From assembly GCA_025350055.1 (NCBI GenBank), contig JANXYK010000064.1:1-64000 (forward strand): a stretch of 64,000 nt of DNA. The letters run 5' to 3'. Both the position numbers and the translations under genes were made by a program. Source of the DNA: Gammaproteobacteria bacterium. Lineage in GTDB: Bacteria; Pseudomonadota; Gammaproteobacteria; Steroidobacterales; Steroidobacteraceae. Shown one piece after another: positions 44,843 to 54,259 of the stretch (position 1 is the first letter of the stretch; every line of letters begins with the position of its first letter). Under the pieces are notes generated by a model. That model was not told the DNA's origin. It saw nothing but the letters and a program-made list of their open reading frames with translations, and ran no database searches.

Positions 44843-45865
44843 ATGATTTGGCGCATGTTGCTGCGTGTATGTTTCATTCCGGCGTGCCTGCGGGGCGCCT
44901 CTCAGCTGGCCGTCGTCCTGCTGGCGATTGCGCTGCTGCCCGCCTGTACCCGCGAGGGCGGCGCGCCGGCCGTCGGCACGATTGAGCGCCACCGCTATGA
45001 AGTCGCTGCCACGGCTGCCGAACAGATTGTCGCGCTGCCAGTGCAGGAGGGGCGGGCAGTGCGCGCCGGCGAGCTGGTGGCGCAGCTTGACGATCGCCTG
45101 TTGAATGCCAATCGTGCCGCCGCCGCCGCGCAGGTCGAACAGTCACGCCAGCGACTGGAAGAACTGCGCCACGGCGCGCGACGCGAACAGCTGGCCGAAG
45201 CGCAGGCGCAGTTGGCCGCGGCTACTGCGCAGCGCGATCAGGCCAACAAGGACTACACCCGCGCCGCGCAGCTGCTCGAACGTGGCCTGATCGCCCAATC
45301 GCAGGTCGATCAGCAACTGCAGCTGCGCGATTCGAGTGCCGCGAACGTGCGGGCCGCGCAATCGGCGCTCGACCTGCTGAACGCCGGCACGCGCAGCGAA
45401 CAGCTGGCGCAAGCCGCCGCTGCCTTGCGCGCCGCCACCGAAGAGCTGCGCCAGCAGGACGTGCTGCTCGAGCGACTCAAGCTGCGCGCACCTGTGGACG
45501 GTGTGGTCGAGGCCTTGCCCTATCGGCTGGGCGAGCGTCCGCCGCTCGGTGCGCCGGTCGTGATCATGCTGGCCAGTGGCGTGCCCTATGCGCGCGTCTA
45601 CGTGTCCGAGCCGCAACGCGCGGGGCTGCGCGCCGGCGCACAGCTGCAGGTGCGGGTCGATGGCATCAGCAAGCCCTATGCAGGAGAGCTGCGCTACATC
45701 GCAGGCGAGGCGAGCTTCACACCGTACTACTCGCTGACGCAGCGTGATCGCAGTCGCCTCGCCTATGTAGCCGAAATCGATTTGCCCGAGTCCGCGGCGC
45801 GCGATTTGCCAGTGGGCGTGCCCGTGGAAGTGCCCCTGCCCGCGGCTGCGGGCAAAGGTCAATGA
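44843..45865 (+). CDS. HlyD-family membrane fusion lipoprotein
   Basis: A 340-residue periplasmic adaptor of an ABC exporter, resembling YhiI/YbhG. It has a lipobox (LLPAC, Cys35), a lipoyl-like half (VALPVQEGRAVRAGELVAQLDD), a long coiled-coil hairpin (about 75-200, rich in Ala/Gln/Glu) and the second lipoyl half (LRAPVDGVVEALPYRLGERP). It couples the inner-membrane transporter to an outer-membrane channel, which is not encoded here. Its stop overlaps the ATPase start by four bases. The 190-base gap to the divergent subtilase shows no clear promoter. Confidence 0.88.
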   Translation: MIWRMLLRVCFIPACLRGASQLAVVLLAIALLPACTREGGAPAVGTIERHRYEVAATAAEQIVALPVQEGRAVRAGELVAQLDDRLLNANRAAAAAQVEQSRQRLEELRHGARREQLAEAQAQLAAATAQRDQANKDYTRAAQLLERGLIAQSQVDQQLQLRDSSAANVRAAQSALDLLNAGTRSEQLAQAAAALRAATEELRQQDVLLERLKLRAPVDGVVEALPYRLGERPPLGAPVVIMLASGVPYARVYVSEPQRAGLRAGAQLQVRVDGISKPYAGELRYIAGEASFTPYYSLTQRDRSRLAYVAEIDLPESAARDLPVGVPVEVPLPAAAGKGQ

Positions 45866-46851
45866 GCGGCGAGGAGCTGGCGATCGAGGCGCGCGGCCTG
45901 ACGCGCCGCTTCGGCAGCCTGGTTGCAGTCAACGGCATCGAGCTGCACATTCCGCGTGGCCGCATCTACGGCTTCCTGGGGCCGAACGGCTCGGGCAAGT
46001 CGACCACCATCCGCATGTTGTGCGGTCTGATCAAGCCCAGTGGTGGCACCATCCGCGTGCTGGGCCTCGACATTCCGCAGCAATCCGAATTGCTACGGCG
46101 GCGCGTGGGTTACATGACGCAACGCTTTTCCCTCTGGGAAGACCTCAGCGCGCGCGAGAACCTGAACTTTATGGCCAGCATCTACACCCTCGAGCCGCGG
46201 CACGCCACGCAGCGCATCGAGGCGGCAGTGCGCGAGTATCGCCTCCAGGAATTCCTCGACCGGCCGGCCGGCACGCTGAGCGGCGGGCAGAAGCAGCGTC
46301 TGGCGCTGGCGGCGGCTACGCTGCACGAACCGCAACTGCTGCTGCTCGATGAACCCACCAGCGCCGTGGACCCGCAGAGCCGGCGCGATTTCTGGGAAAG
46401 CCTGTTCGCGCTCACTGCCGCCGGCACCACCATCCTGGTCTCCACCCATTACATGGATGAGGCCGAACGCTGCCACGGGCTGGCGATCCTGGATCAGGGG
46501 AATGTCGTCGCCAGCGGGGCGCCGGCACAGCTGATGCACGATCTGCCGCTGGAGGTAGTCGAGATCGAAGCGGCCGATACCAGCGCGGTGCGCGTGGCGC
46601 TGCGCGGCCTGGCATCGCTGCGTTCGCTCGCGCAGCTTGGTCTGCGCCTGCATGCGCTGCTCGCGCCGCGTGCCACTAGAGCCGCCACCAGTGTCGGCGC
46701 TGGCGTTGCGCCACCAGCGACCGATGGTGTCGAGCAAGTGCGCGCCTTGCTGGCGAAGGCAGGGGTGAGCGCCACAGTACGTCGCGCCGCTGCCAGTCTC
46801 GAAGACGTGTTCGTCGGCGCTACGCTGCCACCCGAACGGGATCCGCACTGA
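45862..46851 (+). CDS. ABC exporter ATP-binding protein
   Basis: A 329-residue ATPase. Walker A is GPNGSGKSTTIR, the Q-loop is YMTQRFSLW, the signature is LSGGQKQRLALA, Walker B is LLLLDEPTSAVDP and the H-loop is STHYMDEAERC. The C-terminal 90 residues, after the ATPase core, are a variable region ending in ASLEDVFVGAT. The closest type is the YbhF/YhiH multidrug-export ATPase, but with one nucleotide-binding domain. The stop and the permease ATG overlap by one base. Confidence 0.93.
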   Translation: MSGEELAIEARGLTRRFGSLVAVNGIELHIPRGRIYGFLGPNGSGKSTTIRMLCGLIKPSGGTIRVLGLDIPQQSELLRRRVGYMTQRFSLWEDLSARENLNFMASIYTLEPRHATQRIEAAVREYRLQEFLDRPAGTLSGGQKQRLALAAATLHEPQLLLLDEPTSAVDPQSRRDFWESLFALTAAGTTILVSTHYMDEAERCHGLAILDQGNVVASGAPAQLMHDLPLEVVEIEAADTSAVRVALRGLASLRSLAQLGLRLHALLAPRATRAATSVGAGVAPPATDGVEQVRALLAKAGVSATVRRAAASLEDVFVGATLPPERDPH

Positions 46852-47954
46852 TGCTGCCCGCCAGCCTGCGACGCATCGGCGCGATCGCCGTGAAGGAGCT
46901 GCGGCAGATGTCGCGCGATCGCTTGACGCTCGGCATGGTGATTGGCATTCCGCTGATGCAGATGCTGATCTTCGGCTTCGGCATCAACAACGACGTGCGC
47001 CACGTGCATGCAGGTGTCGTCGATCTGGCCAATACGCAGGCCTCGCGCACGCTGATCGCCGATATCGGTGCCAGCCAGGTGATCGATTTCGTGGTGCGAC
47101 CCACGGGCATTGAAGCGCTACGCAAACTGGTCGTCAGTGGCCAGATCCAGGCGGGCCTTTATATTCCGCCGGATTTCGAGCGGCGGCGCCTCGATGCGAC
47201 GCGGCCCGTGGCGCAGGTGATCGTCGATGGCACACACCCAGGCGTCGATATCGCGGTGCGTGCGATCGCCACTGCGCCATTGCCGGTGCGCAGTGGCCAG
47301 CTGCAGCGCCAGCAGCCCGCGTTCGAGGTACTGACGGAATTCAATCCCGAGCGGCGCACCGCGGTGCAGGTGGTGCCGGCGCTGATCGGCGTGATCCTGA
47401 ACATGACCATGGTGATCTTCACCGCGATCGCGCTGGTGCGCGAGCGCGAGCGCGGCAACCTGGAGCTGCTGATCATGACGCCGGTGCGTTCCAGCGAGCT
47501 AATGGTCGGCAAGCTACTGCCCTACGTGGCGGTGGGCTTGATCCAGACCACGATCGTGCTGCTGACCGCAATCCTGGTCTTCGATGTGCCGGTGGTCGGC
47601 AGCCTGCTGGAGCTGTACCTGGGAGCCGGGCTGTTCATTGCCGCGACGCTGGGGCTGGGGCTGGTGATCTCGACACTGGCCACCACGCAGTTCCAGGCCA
47701 TGCAGTTGGGCTTTTTCACCATGCTGCCCTCGATCCTGCTGTCCGGTTTTGCCTTTCCCTATGAAGGTATGCCGCGGGCGGTGCAATACCTGGCGCAGGG
47801 GCTGCCGCTCACGCATTTTGTCGAGATCCTGCGGGGCGTGATCCTCAGGGGCGCGACGCTGGCGAACCTGTGGCAGCCGGTGGCGAAATTGTCCGTGTTT
47901 CTGCTGGTGGCGATGGCGCTGGCGGCAGCCCGCTTTCGTAAGCGCCTGGACTAG
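46851..47954 (+). CDS. ABC-2 type exporter permease
   Basis: A 367-residue membrane subunit of the YbhS/YhhJ type. An N-terminal helix (LTLGMVIGIPLMQMLIFGFGI) is followed by a large periplasmic loop and five C-terminal helices, including VLNMTMVIF-like VILNMTMVIFTAIAL and FFTMLPSILLSGFAFPYEGMP, the ABC-2 signature. RERERGNLELLIMTPV is the coupling region. With the adaptor and ATPase it forms a three-gene exporter operon. The substrate is unknown. Confidence 0.92.
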   Translation: MLPASLRRIGAIAVKELRQMSRDRLTLGMVIGIPLMQMLIFGFGINNDVRHVHAGVVDLANTQASRTLIADIGASQVIDFVVRPTGIEALRKLVVSGQIQAGLYIPPDFERRRLDATRPVAQVIVDGTHPGVDIAVRAIATAPLPVRSGQLQRQQPAFEVLTEFNPERRTAVQVVPALIGVILNMTMVIFTAIALVRERERGNLELLIMTPVRSSELMVGKLLPYVAVGLIQTTIVLLTAILVFDVPVVGSLLELYLGAGLFIAATLGLGLVISTLATTQFQAMQLGFFTMLPSILLSGFAFPYEGMPRAVQYLAQGLPLTHFVEILRGVILRGATLANLWQPVAKLSVFLLVAMALAAARFRKRLD

Positions 47955-47988
47955 TCCCAAGGCATCGATACAGCGCATCAATTCATGG

Positions 47989-48051
47989 CTCTACTACCCG
48001 CTTTGCCGCCTTGCGGGAAGGGCAGGCGGCCAGTAGAGTGCTGCGGTTTTT
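47989..48051 (+). promoter_or_regulatory. Structured leader before thrA
   Basis: CTCTACT (47989-47995) pairs with AGTAGAG (48032-48038), enclosing a second stem GCCGCCT/AGGCGGC (48005-48011 and 48024-48030). Eight bases later there is a TTTTT run (48047-48051). This could be an attenuator or terminator for the thr operon. A 25-codon frame from 47985 spans it, but contains no Thr or Ile codons, so it is not a classical thr leader peptide. Confidence 0.4.
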
Positions 48052-48072
48052 GCTTACAGTAGTGCCTTGCCG

Positions 48073-50556
48073 ATGAGCGCCCCTGACCCGGCATTCTGGG
48101 TCGTCCATAAATTTGGTGGTTCCAGTGTCGCGGACGCAGCCTGCTTCGCGCGGGTGGCCGCTATTGTCGAGGCCCAGGCGGGCCAGAAACAGGCGGTGGT
48201 GCTCTCCGCCTGCAAGGGCGTCACCGACGCACTGCTGCAGCTGGTGCACAGCGCCGAGCGACAGGGCGAGGCCTGGCGCAGCGGGCTCACGGCACTGCGC
48301 GAACGCCATGCCGGCATCGCCGGTGAACTGTTGCCCGTCGCCCAGGTGCAGGAGTACCTGGCCGAATTCGACCGCGATGCCGCCGACCTCGAGACCGTGC
48401 TGCGCACCACGCAGGTGATGCGCACCGCCGGCCAGCATGTGCGCGATCGGGTTTCCGGGTACGGCGAGATCTGGTCGACGCGCCTCTTCAGCCGCTACCT
48501 CGCGCTGCGCGCCACGCGCCGCGGGCTCTACTGGATTGATGCGCGCGCCTGCGTGGTGGTCACCTGGGGTCCGCTGGGCCCGTCGATCCACTGGGAGCTT
48601 TCGACCCAGCGGTTGCAGGAGCTGTTGCCCAAGGATGCAGCCACGCTGGTCATCACCGGGTACATCGCCAGCGATGCCGATGGCATCCAGACCACGCTGG
48701 GTCGCAACGGCAGCGACTTCTCGGCTTCGATCTTCGGCGCGCTGCTCTCGGCGGCCGAAATCCACATCTGGACCGACGTCGATGGCGTGCTGTCGGCCGA
48801 TCCGCGTCGCGTGCCCGATGCACGCGTGATCGATGCGCTTTCGTACAACGAGGCCATGGAGCTGGCGTATTTCGGCGCCAAGGTGATCCACCCGCAGACC
48901 ATGGCGCCGGCCGTGGGGCGCGGTATTCCGATCCGGATCCGCAACAGCTTCGCGCCCGGGAAGCCAGGCACCTTGATCTGCGCCAAGCCGCAATCGGATC
49001 AGCCGGTGAAGGGCATCACCAGCATCGACGAAGTGGCACTGGTGAATATCGAAGGCGCCGGCATGATCGGCGTGCCCGGCACGGCGCATCGCCTGTTCGG
49101 CGCGCTGCGCGAGGAAGACATCTCGGTAATCCTGATTTCGCAGGGCAGTTCCGAGCATTCGATCTGCTGCGCGATCCCGGCCCGCCAGGCCGCACGCGCC
49201 ACTTCGGTGCTGCAGCGTGCCTTCGAGCGCGAACTGGCGGATGGACAGATCCAGAGCGTCGAGGTGACAGGGAATCTGGCCATCCTGGCGGTCGTGGGCG
49301 ATGGCATGGCGGGCATGCCGGGCGTCGCCGGCAAGGTGTTCAACGCCCTCGGCACCGCCAACGTCAATGTGCGTGCGATCGCGCAGGGCGCCTCGGAGCG
49401 CAATATTTCGGTGGTAGTCGAAGGCAGTCACGCGACCCGCGCGCTGCGCGCGGTGCACGCCGGATTCTATCTCTCACCGCATACGCTCTCGATCGGCATC
49501 ATTGGTCCTGGCACCGTGGGCCAGGTGCTGCTCGATCAGCTCAACAGCCAGAGTGCGCGGCTGGCCAGCGAATTCAACATCAACCTGCGCGTGCGCGGCA
49601 TCATGAGTTCGAAGCGCATGGCGCTGGCCCCGACCGCCATTGAACTGGATCGCTGGCGCGAGCAGGTGCAGCAGTCCTCGGAAGCTGCCGACTATGAACG
49701 TTTCCTGGCGCACGTGCGCGTCGACTACCTGCCGCACACCCTGATCATCGATTGCACGGCCGACGAGTCGGTGGCGCGTCGCTATCACGACTGGCTGAGC
49801 GCGGGCGTGCATGTGATCACGCCCAACAAGAAAGCCAACAGTGGCGATCTGGGTTACTACCGCAGCCTGCAAACGGCGCGGCGGGCGAGCGGTGCTCACT
49901 ATCTCTACGAAGCTACAGTGGGCGCTGGGCTGCCGGTGATCCAGACCGTGCGCGACCTGCGCGAGACGGGCGATGACATCAGCAGCATCGAGGGCATTTT
50001 CTCGGGCACGCTGGCCTATCTTTTCAATGTGTACGACGGCTCGACGCCGTTCTCGGCGATCGTGCGCGATGCCAAGCAGCGCGGCTACACCGAGCCCGAT
50101 CCACGTGACGACCTGTCGGGCAAGGATGTCGCACGCAAGCTCATCATCCTCGGCCGCGAGATGGGCCTGGGGCTCGAGATGAGCGACGTGAAAGTGGAGA
50201 GCCTGGTACCCGGCGGCCTCGAGACTGGCAGCAGCGAGGGCTTCCTCGAGCAGCTGCCGCGCTACGATGGTGAGATGCAGCAACGCTACGAAGCAGCCAA
50301 GGCGCGCGGTCGCGTATTGCGCTACGTCGGCCGCGTGACTGCGGCGGGCGAGGCGACTGTCGGCCTGATGGAACTCGACCTGCGCCATGCCTTCGCCAAC
50401 ATCGCGCTGACCGACAACGTGGTTCGATATGCCACATCACGTTATTGCGACAACCCATTGATTGTACAAGGACCTGGAGCCGGCCCGGCGGTCACCGCTG
50501 GCGGTGTGTTCGCGGATCTGCTGCGCCTCGCCACCTTTCTGGGAGCACGCCTGTGA
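48073..50556 (+). CDS. thrA: Bifunctional aspartokinase / homoserine dehydrogenase
   Basis: An 827-residue fusion for the first and third steps toward threonine. The aspartokinase half starts with VVHKFGGSSVADAA and contains GRNGSDFSASIFGALL and YFGAKVIHPQTM. ACT domains follow (VNIEGAGMIGVPGTAHRLF, NVRAIAQGASERNISVVVE). The homoserine dehydrogenase half begins near 475 (SIGIIGPGTVGQVLLDQL) and includes VITPNKKANS and YEATVGAGLPVI. A TTG six bases upstream is an alternative start. ThrA, ThrB and ThrC form an overlapping operon as in E. coli. Feedback inhibition by threonine is expected from the ACT domains. Confidence 0.95.
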   Translation: MSAPDPAFWVVHKFGGSSVADAACFARVAAIVEAQAGQKQAVVLSACKGVTDALLQLVHSAERQGEAWRSGLTALRERHAGIAGELLPVAQVQEYLAEFDRDAADLETVLRTTQVMRTAGQHVRDRVSGYGEIWSTRLFSRYLALRATRRGLYWIDARACVVVTWGPLGPSIHWELSTQRLQELLPKDAATLVITGYIASDADGIQTTLGRNGSDFSASIFGALLSAAEIHIWTDVDGVLSADPRRVPDARVIDALSYNEAMELAYFGAKVIHPQTMAPAVGRGIPIRIRNSFAPGKPGTLICAKPQSDQPVKGITSIDEVALVNIEGAGMIGVPGTAHRLFGALREEDISVILISQGSSEHSICCAIPARQAARATSVLQRAFERELADGQIQSVEVTGNLAILAVVGDGMAGMPGVAGKVFNALGTANVNVRAIAQGASERNISVVVEGSHATRALRAVHAGFYLSPHTLSIGIIGPGTVGQVLLDQLNSQSARLASEFNINLRVRGIMSSKRMALAPTAIELDRWREQVQQSSEAADYERFLAHVRVDYLPHTLIIDCTADESVARRYHDWLSAGVHVITPNKKANSGDLGYYRSLQTARRASGAHYLYEATVGAGLPVIQTVRDLRETGDDISSIEGIFSGTLAYLFNVYDGSTPFSAIVRDAKQRGYTEPDPRDDLSGKDVARKLIILGREMGLGLEMSDVKVESLVPGGLETGSSEGFLEQLPRYDGEMQQRYEAAKARGRVLRYVGRVTAAGEATVGLMELDLRHAFANIALTDNVVRYATSRYCDNPLIVQGPGAGPAVTAGGVFADLLRLATFLGARL

Positions 50557-51491
50557 ATGAGCCGCACAAGGTCGCCAGCGCATTTGCGCCAGCCTCGGTG
50601 GGCAATGTCGCCATCGGATTCGACATCCTCGGCTTCTCGGTGGGCGCCATTGGCGATCGCGCCACGGTGCGCATGATCCCAGAGCCCGATGTGCGCGTGA
50701 AGGCCATACGCGGCGTGGTGGCCGACCTGCCGACCGAAGCCGCGAAGAACACCGCTGGCCGCGCACTGCAGGCCATGCGCGAAGCATTGGCGCTGCCTTT
50801 CGGCCTGGAGCTCGAACTCGACAAGGGCATACCGCTGGCCTCGGGTCTCGGCGGTTCGGCGGCTTCGGCCGTGGCGGCAGTGGTTGCCGCCAATGCAGTG
50901 CTGCCGCAGCCCTGCAGTAAGCTCGAGCTGCTGAAATTCGCGATGCAAGGCGAGGCCGTGGCCAGTGGCTCGCTGCACGTCGACAACATCGCGCCCTCGC
51001 TCTACGGCGGTCTGGTGCTCACCGTCGGCATCGACCAGCCGCGCGTGAAGCAGATCCCGGTGCCCGCGGCAGTGCGCGCGGTGATCGTGCATCCACACAT
51101 GTTCCTCTCAACGCGCCAGGCGCGCGCGATCCTCAAGGGCAGTGTCGAGATGAAGGATTTCGTCTGGCAGACGGCCAATCTGGCCGGCTTCATTTCCGGT
51201 TGCTACACCGATGACATCGACCTGTTGCGCGAATCTTTCGAAGACGTAGTGATCGAACCGCAGCGCGCGGCCCTGATCCCGGGCTTCCGCGAGGTGCGGC
51301 GCGCAGCCATCTCTGCCGGTGCACTCGGCTGCTCGATCTCGGGCGCGGGGCCGACGTTGTTCGCCTGGTGCCTGGAGAGTCATGCGCTGGCGGTGCGCGA
51401 AGCCATGGTGGTCGAGTTCTCCCACCACGGCCTGGCGAGCGATCACTGGACCACGCCGATCGAGGCGCTGGGCGCGCGCGTGATCGACTGA
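50553..51491 (+). CDS. thrB: Homoserine kinase
   Basis: A GHMP kinase (312 residues) that phosphorylates homoserine. Visible blocks are ASAFAPASVGNVAIGFDILGF, the ATP loop PLASGLGGSAASAVAA and the late GCSISGAGPTLFAW. The start is a GTG overlapping the thrA stop (GTGA), with GGGAGC eight bases before. A longer frame reading into thrA was discarded. Confidence 0.95.
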   Translation: MNEPHKVASAFAPASVGNVAIGFDILGFSVGAIGDRATVRMIPEPDVRVKAIRGVVADLPTEAAKNTAGRALQAMREALALPFGLELELDKGIPLASGLGGSAASAVAAVVAANAVLPQPCSKLELLKFAMQGEAVASGSLHVDNIAPSLYGGLVLTVGIDQPRVKQIPVPAAVRAVIVHPHMFLSTRQARAILKGSVEMKDFVWQTANLAGFISGCYTDDIDLLRESFEDVVIEPQRAALIPGFREVRRAAISAGALGCSISGAGPTLFAWCLESHALAVREAMVVEFSHHGLASDHWTTPIEALGARVID

Positions 51492-52792
51492 TGCAATTCG
51501 TCAGCACCCGCGGCAAGGAGCAGGTTTCGCTGAGCACTGCGATCACGCAGGGGCTCGCGGCCGATGGGGGCCTGTTCGTGCCGGTGACCTGGCCCGCCGC
51601 GGCGGTGGCGCAGCTGCCAGCCGGTGACAATTTGGCACAGGTGGCCGAGAAGTTCCTCGAACCCTTCGCGCGTGGCGATGCGCTCGCGCCGCACCTGGCG
51701 GCGATCACTGCCGAAGCGTTCAATTTTCCGGCGCCGCTCCTGCCGCTGCGTGACGAGGCGCGGCTCTCGGTACTCGAGCTGTTCCACGGCCCGACCGCAG
51801 CGTTCAAGGATTTCGGTGCGCGCTTTCTGGCGGCGGCACTCACGCGCTTGCGCGCTGGCCTGCAGCGACCGTTGCGCATCCTGGTGGCCACTTCGGGCGA
51901 CACGGGTGGCGCGGTGGCGGCCGCTTTTCACCGCCGCCCCGGCGTGCAGGTGACGGTACTGTTTCCCAAGGGCCTGGTCTCACCCACGCAGCAGCAGCAG
52001 CTGACCTGCTGGGGTGACAACGTGCAGAGCCTGGCGGTGCGCGGTTCCTTCGATGACTGCCAGGCGCTGGTGAAGCAGGCCTTCCTCGATCCCGCGCTGC
52101 GTAGCGAGTTCGAGCTCTCTTCTGCCAACAGCATCAATCTCGGGCGGTTGTTGCCGCAGGCCGCATATTACGTGGCGGCCAGTCTGACCGTGCAGCGCCA
52201 GACCGGCGCGCCTGCATCGTTCGTGATCCCCAGTGGGAATCTTGGCAATTCGACCGCCTGCGTGTGGGCGCGGCGGCTCGGTGCGCCGATCGAGGAGATC
52301 GTGCTGGCGCACAATGCCAATCGCACCGTGCCCGATTATCTCAGCGAAGGCGTGCTGCGCATGCGCGCCAGTGTGCCGACGCTGGCCTCGGCCATGGACG
52401 TGGGCAGCCCGAGCAATCTCGAGCGCCTGTCGGCGCTGTATCCGGATGCCGTGTCGCTGGGCGCTGCGGTGAGCGCGGTATCCGTCGAAGACAATGCGAT
52501 CCGTGCGCGCATTCGCGCCGATCACGATCGCTATGGCGTGATCTGGTGCCCGCACACGGCGACCGCGGCAGAAGCCTGGGCACGACTGCCGGCGGCGCGA
52601 CGCGAGCGCGGGCCCTGGGTGCTGGTGGCGACCGCGCATCCGGCGAAATTCCGCGAGATCGTCGAGCCACTGATCGGCCGGCCCGTGCCGGTGCCGGTCA
52701 ATCTGGCACGGCTGTTCGAGCTGCCGGCGCAGTATGCCGAGATCGATCCAACGCTGGCCGCGCTGCGCGGGCGACTTGCGGAGGCCGCATGA
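51491..52792 (+). CDS. thrC: Threonine synthase
   Basis: The PLP enzyme that converts O-phosphohomoserine to threonine, 433 residues. The PLP Lys is in HGPTAAFKDFGARF; ATSGDTGGAVAAAF and VIPSGNLGNSTACVWARRLG bind the cofactor phosphate. The start overlaps the thrB stop by one base (TGATG). The 3' end overlaps the next gene by four bases, so the NERD protein is translated from the same message. Confidence 0.95.
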   Translation: MQFVSTRGKEQVSLSTAITQGLAADGGLFVPVTWPAAAVAQLPAGDNLAQVAEKFLEPFARGDALAPHLAAITAEAFNFPAPLLPLRDEARLSVLELFHGPTAAFKDFGARFLAAALTRLRAGLQRPLRILVATSGDTGGAVAAAFHRRPGVQVTVLFPKGLVSPTQQQQLTCWGDNVQSLAVRGSFDDCQALVKQAFLDPALRSEFELSSANSINLGRLLPQAAYYVAASLTVQRQTGAPASFVIPSGNLGNSTACVWARRLGAPIEEIVLAHNANRTVPDYLSEGVLRMRASVPTLASAMDVGSPSNLERLSALYPDAVSLGAAVSAVSVEDNAIRARIRADHDRYGVIWCPHTATAAEAWARLPAARRERGPWVLVATAHPAKFREIVEPLIGRPVPVPVNLARLFELPAQYAEIDPTLAALRGRLAEAA

Positions 52793-53412
52793 ACGGTTGG
52801 GGCAGCAGGATCAGCATTCCGCAGGTCGACAGCCGCACGCTGCTGAGTATTGGCGGCGCCGCGTTGCTGGTTGCCGTGCTGCTGCTGTTCTGGGGTTGGT
52901 ATCGCCGCCGGCGCGCACGCTCCGCGCAACTGGCCGCAGTGGTGGGTTCAGCCTTCGAATACCGGCGCGACGTGCTGGTGTCCGACGGGCAGGGCGGCTG
53001 GGTGCATATCGATTTCCTGCTGCTCACCTCACGCGGCTGCGTGGTGATCGACCTGCGCAACATAGCCGGCAATATCTTCGGCGGCGACCAGATGAACGAC
53101 TGGACCGTCATGCACCGCGCGCAACGCTACACCTTCACCAATCCGCAGACTGCGCTTTACGATCGCATCGCGGTGGTGCGGGCGCTGGTCAGCGAATTGC
53201 CGGTAGAAGGGCGCGTGATCTTCACGCCGCGCGGGCGCTTTCCCAAAGGCCTGCCGCGCCACACGCTGATGCTGGGTTCGCTGATCAGCGAGTTCCCGCG
53301 CGTCGATTCACAGTTGCCCGCACAGCTGCCGGCGCCGTGGCGCGATGAGTGGCAGCAGCTGGTGGCGGTCTGCAAACCCAGCAGCCTGGTCGAACCCAAG
53401 CGCGCGATTTAG
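52789..53412 (+). CDS. Membrane-anchored NERD-domain protein
   Basis: A 207-residue protein with one N-terminal membrane helix (about 19-37, LSIGGAALLVAVLLLFWGWY) and a basic stop (RRRRAR). A nuclease-related (NERD-type) domain follows (VGSAFEYRRDVLV, VHIDFLLLTSRGCVVIDLRNIAGNIFGGD, NPQTALYDRIAVVRAL). The Asp and the following IDLRN stand where related nucleases have their DxxxE/QxK-type acids, with Arg-Asn instead of the usual Lys. Whether it cuts DNA is unclear. It is coupled to thrC (ATGA). Its end overlaps the convergent tatD by four bases. Confidence 0.72.
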   Translation: MNGWGSRISIPQVDSRTLLSIGGAALLVAVLLLFWGWYRRRRARSAQLAAVVGSAFEYRRDVLVSDGQGGWVHIDFLLLTSRGCVVIDLRNIAGNIFGGDQMNDWTVMHRAQRYTFTNPQTALYDRIAVVRALVSELPVEGRVIFTPRGRFPKGLPRHTLMLGSLISEFPRVDSQLPAQLPAPWRDEWQQLVAVCKPSSLVEPKRAI

Positions 53413-54203
53413 CGCGGCGGCGGCAATCCGAACAGCGCCCGCGCCGCGGCGCTACTGTGGGCCGCGCAATCCTCCACGCTCTCAGCGCGCAGTCGTGCCA
53501 CCACGGCCGCAATATGCGGCAGGTAACGCGGTTCATTGCGGCGTGAAGCGGGCTTGGGGATCAGATCGCGAGGCAACAGGTACGGGCCATCGGACTCCAG
53601 CAACAGGCGCCCGCGCGGTATGCGCGGCACCAGTTGCGCCAGATGAGCGCCGCGCCGTTCATCGCAGACCCAGCCGGTGATGCCGATGTGCAGGCCGAGT
53701 GCCAGGTAGGCTTCGAGTTCCTCCTGCCCGCCGGTAAAGCAGTGCGCCACACCGACCAGCGGCCGGCCCAGCGCTTTCAGTGCGGCATGGAAATCGCGGT
53801 GCGCGTCGCGCTGGTGCAGGAACAGCGGCTTGCCATATTCGAGCGCCAGCTCGAGCTGCGCGCTGAAGGCTTGCCGCTGCACTTCATAGGGCGAGAAATT
53901 GCGGAAATAGTCGAGACCGCATTCGCCCGCTGCGACTACCCCGGGCTGCTGCAACAGTGCGCGCAGCTCGGGCAGGCGCGCACTCTGCAGTTCGGTGGCG
54001 TGATGCGGATGCACGCCAGCGGTGGCAAACAGCGCGCCCGGATGCGCCTGCGCCAGCTCCAGCGCCGCCGCGCTGCCGGCAAGCGTGGCGCCGGTGACGA
54101 TGAGTTGCGACACGCCGCTGGCGCGCGCGCGGTCGATCACTGCATTGCAGTCGTCGCGGAAATTCTCGTGCGTGAGATTGATGCCGATGTCGATCAGGTC
54201 CAT
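53409..54203 (-). CDS. tatD: TatD-family metal-dependent deoxyribonuclease
   Basis: A 264-residue TIM-barrel hydrolase with 3'-5' exonuclease activity in known members. Landmarks are LIDIGINLTHENF (here a Gly-Ile-Asn in place of the metal-binding HxH seen in most TatD paralogues, as in E. coli TatD), AGVHPHHA, GECGLDYFRNFSP, PLFLHQRDAH, AHCFTGGQEELEAY and LLLESDGPYLLPRDL. The ATG at 54203 gives the full N-terminus. Confidence 0.92.
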   Translation of the reverse strand: MDLIDIGINLTHENFRDDCNAVIDRARASGVSQLIVTGATLAGSAAALELAQAHPGALFATAGVHPHHATELQSARLPELRALLQQPGVVAAGECGLDYFRNFSPYEVQRQAFSAQLELALEYGKPLFLHQRDAHRDFHAALKALGRPLVGVAHCFTGGQEELEAYLALGLHIGITGWVCDERRGAHLAQLVPRIPRGRLLLESDGPYLLPRDLIPKPASRRNEPRYLPHIAAVVARLRAESVEDCAAHSSAAARALFGLPPPR

Positions 54204-54259
54204 GCGCGCGGCAGTTTACACCGCCGTCCACTGGTCCATGCCTGATATCATGGGACCCT

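Noticed and set aside
47985-48062. 25-codon frame before thrA as a leader peptide
   Set aside because: It has a start and a stop but no Thr or Ile codons and no clear ribosome-binding site, so attenuation by it is unsupported.
47983-49458. 491-codon frame antisense to thrA
   Set aside because: Shadow frame; thrA is complete on the other strand.
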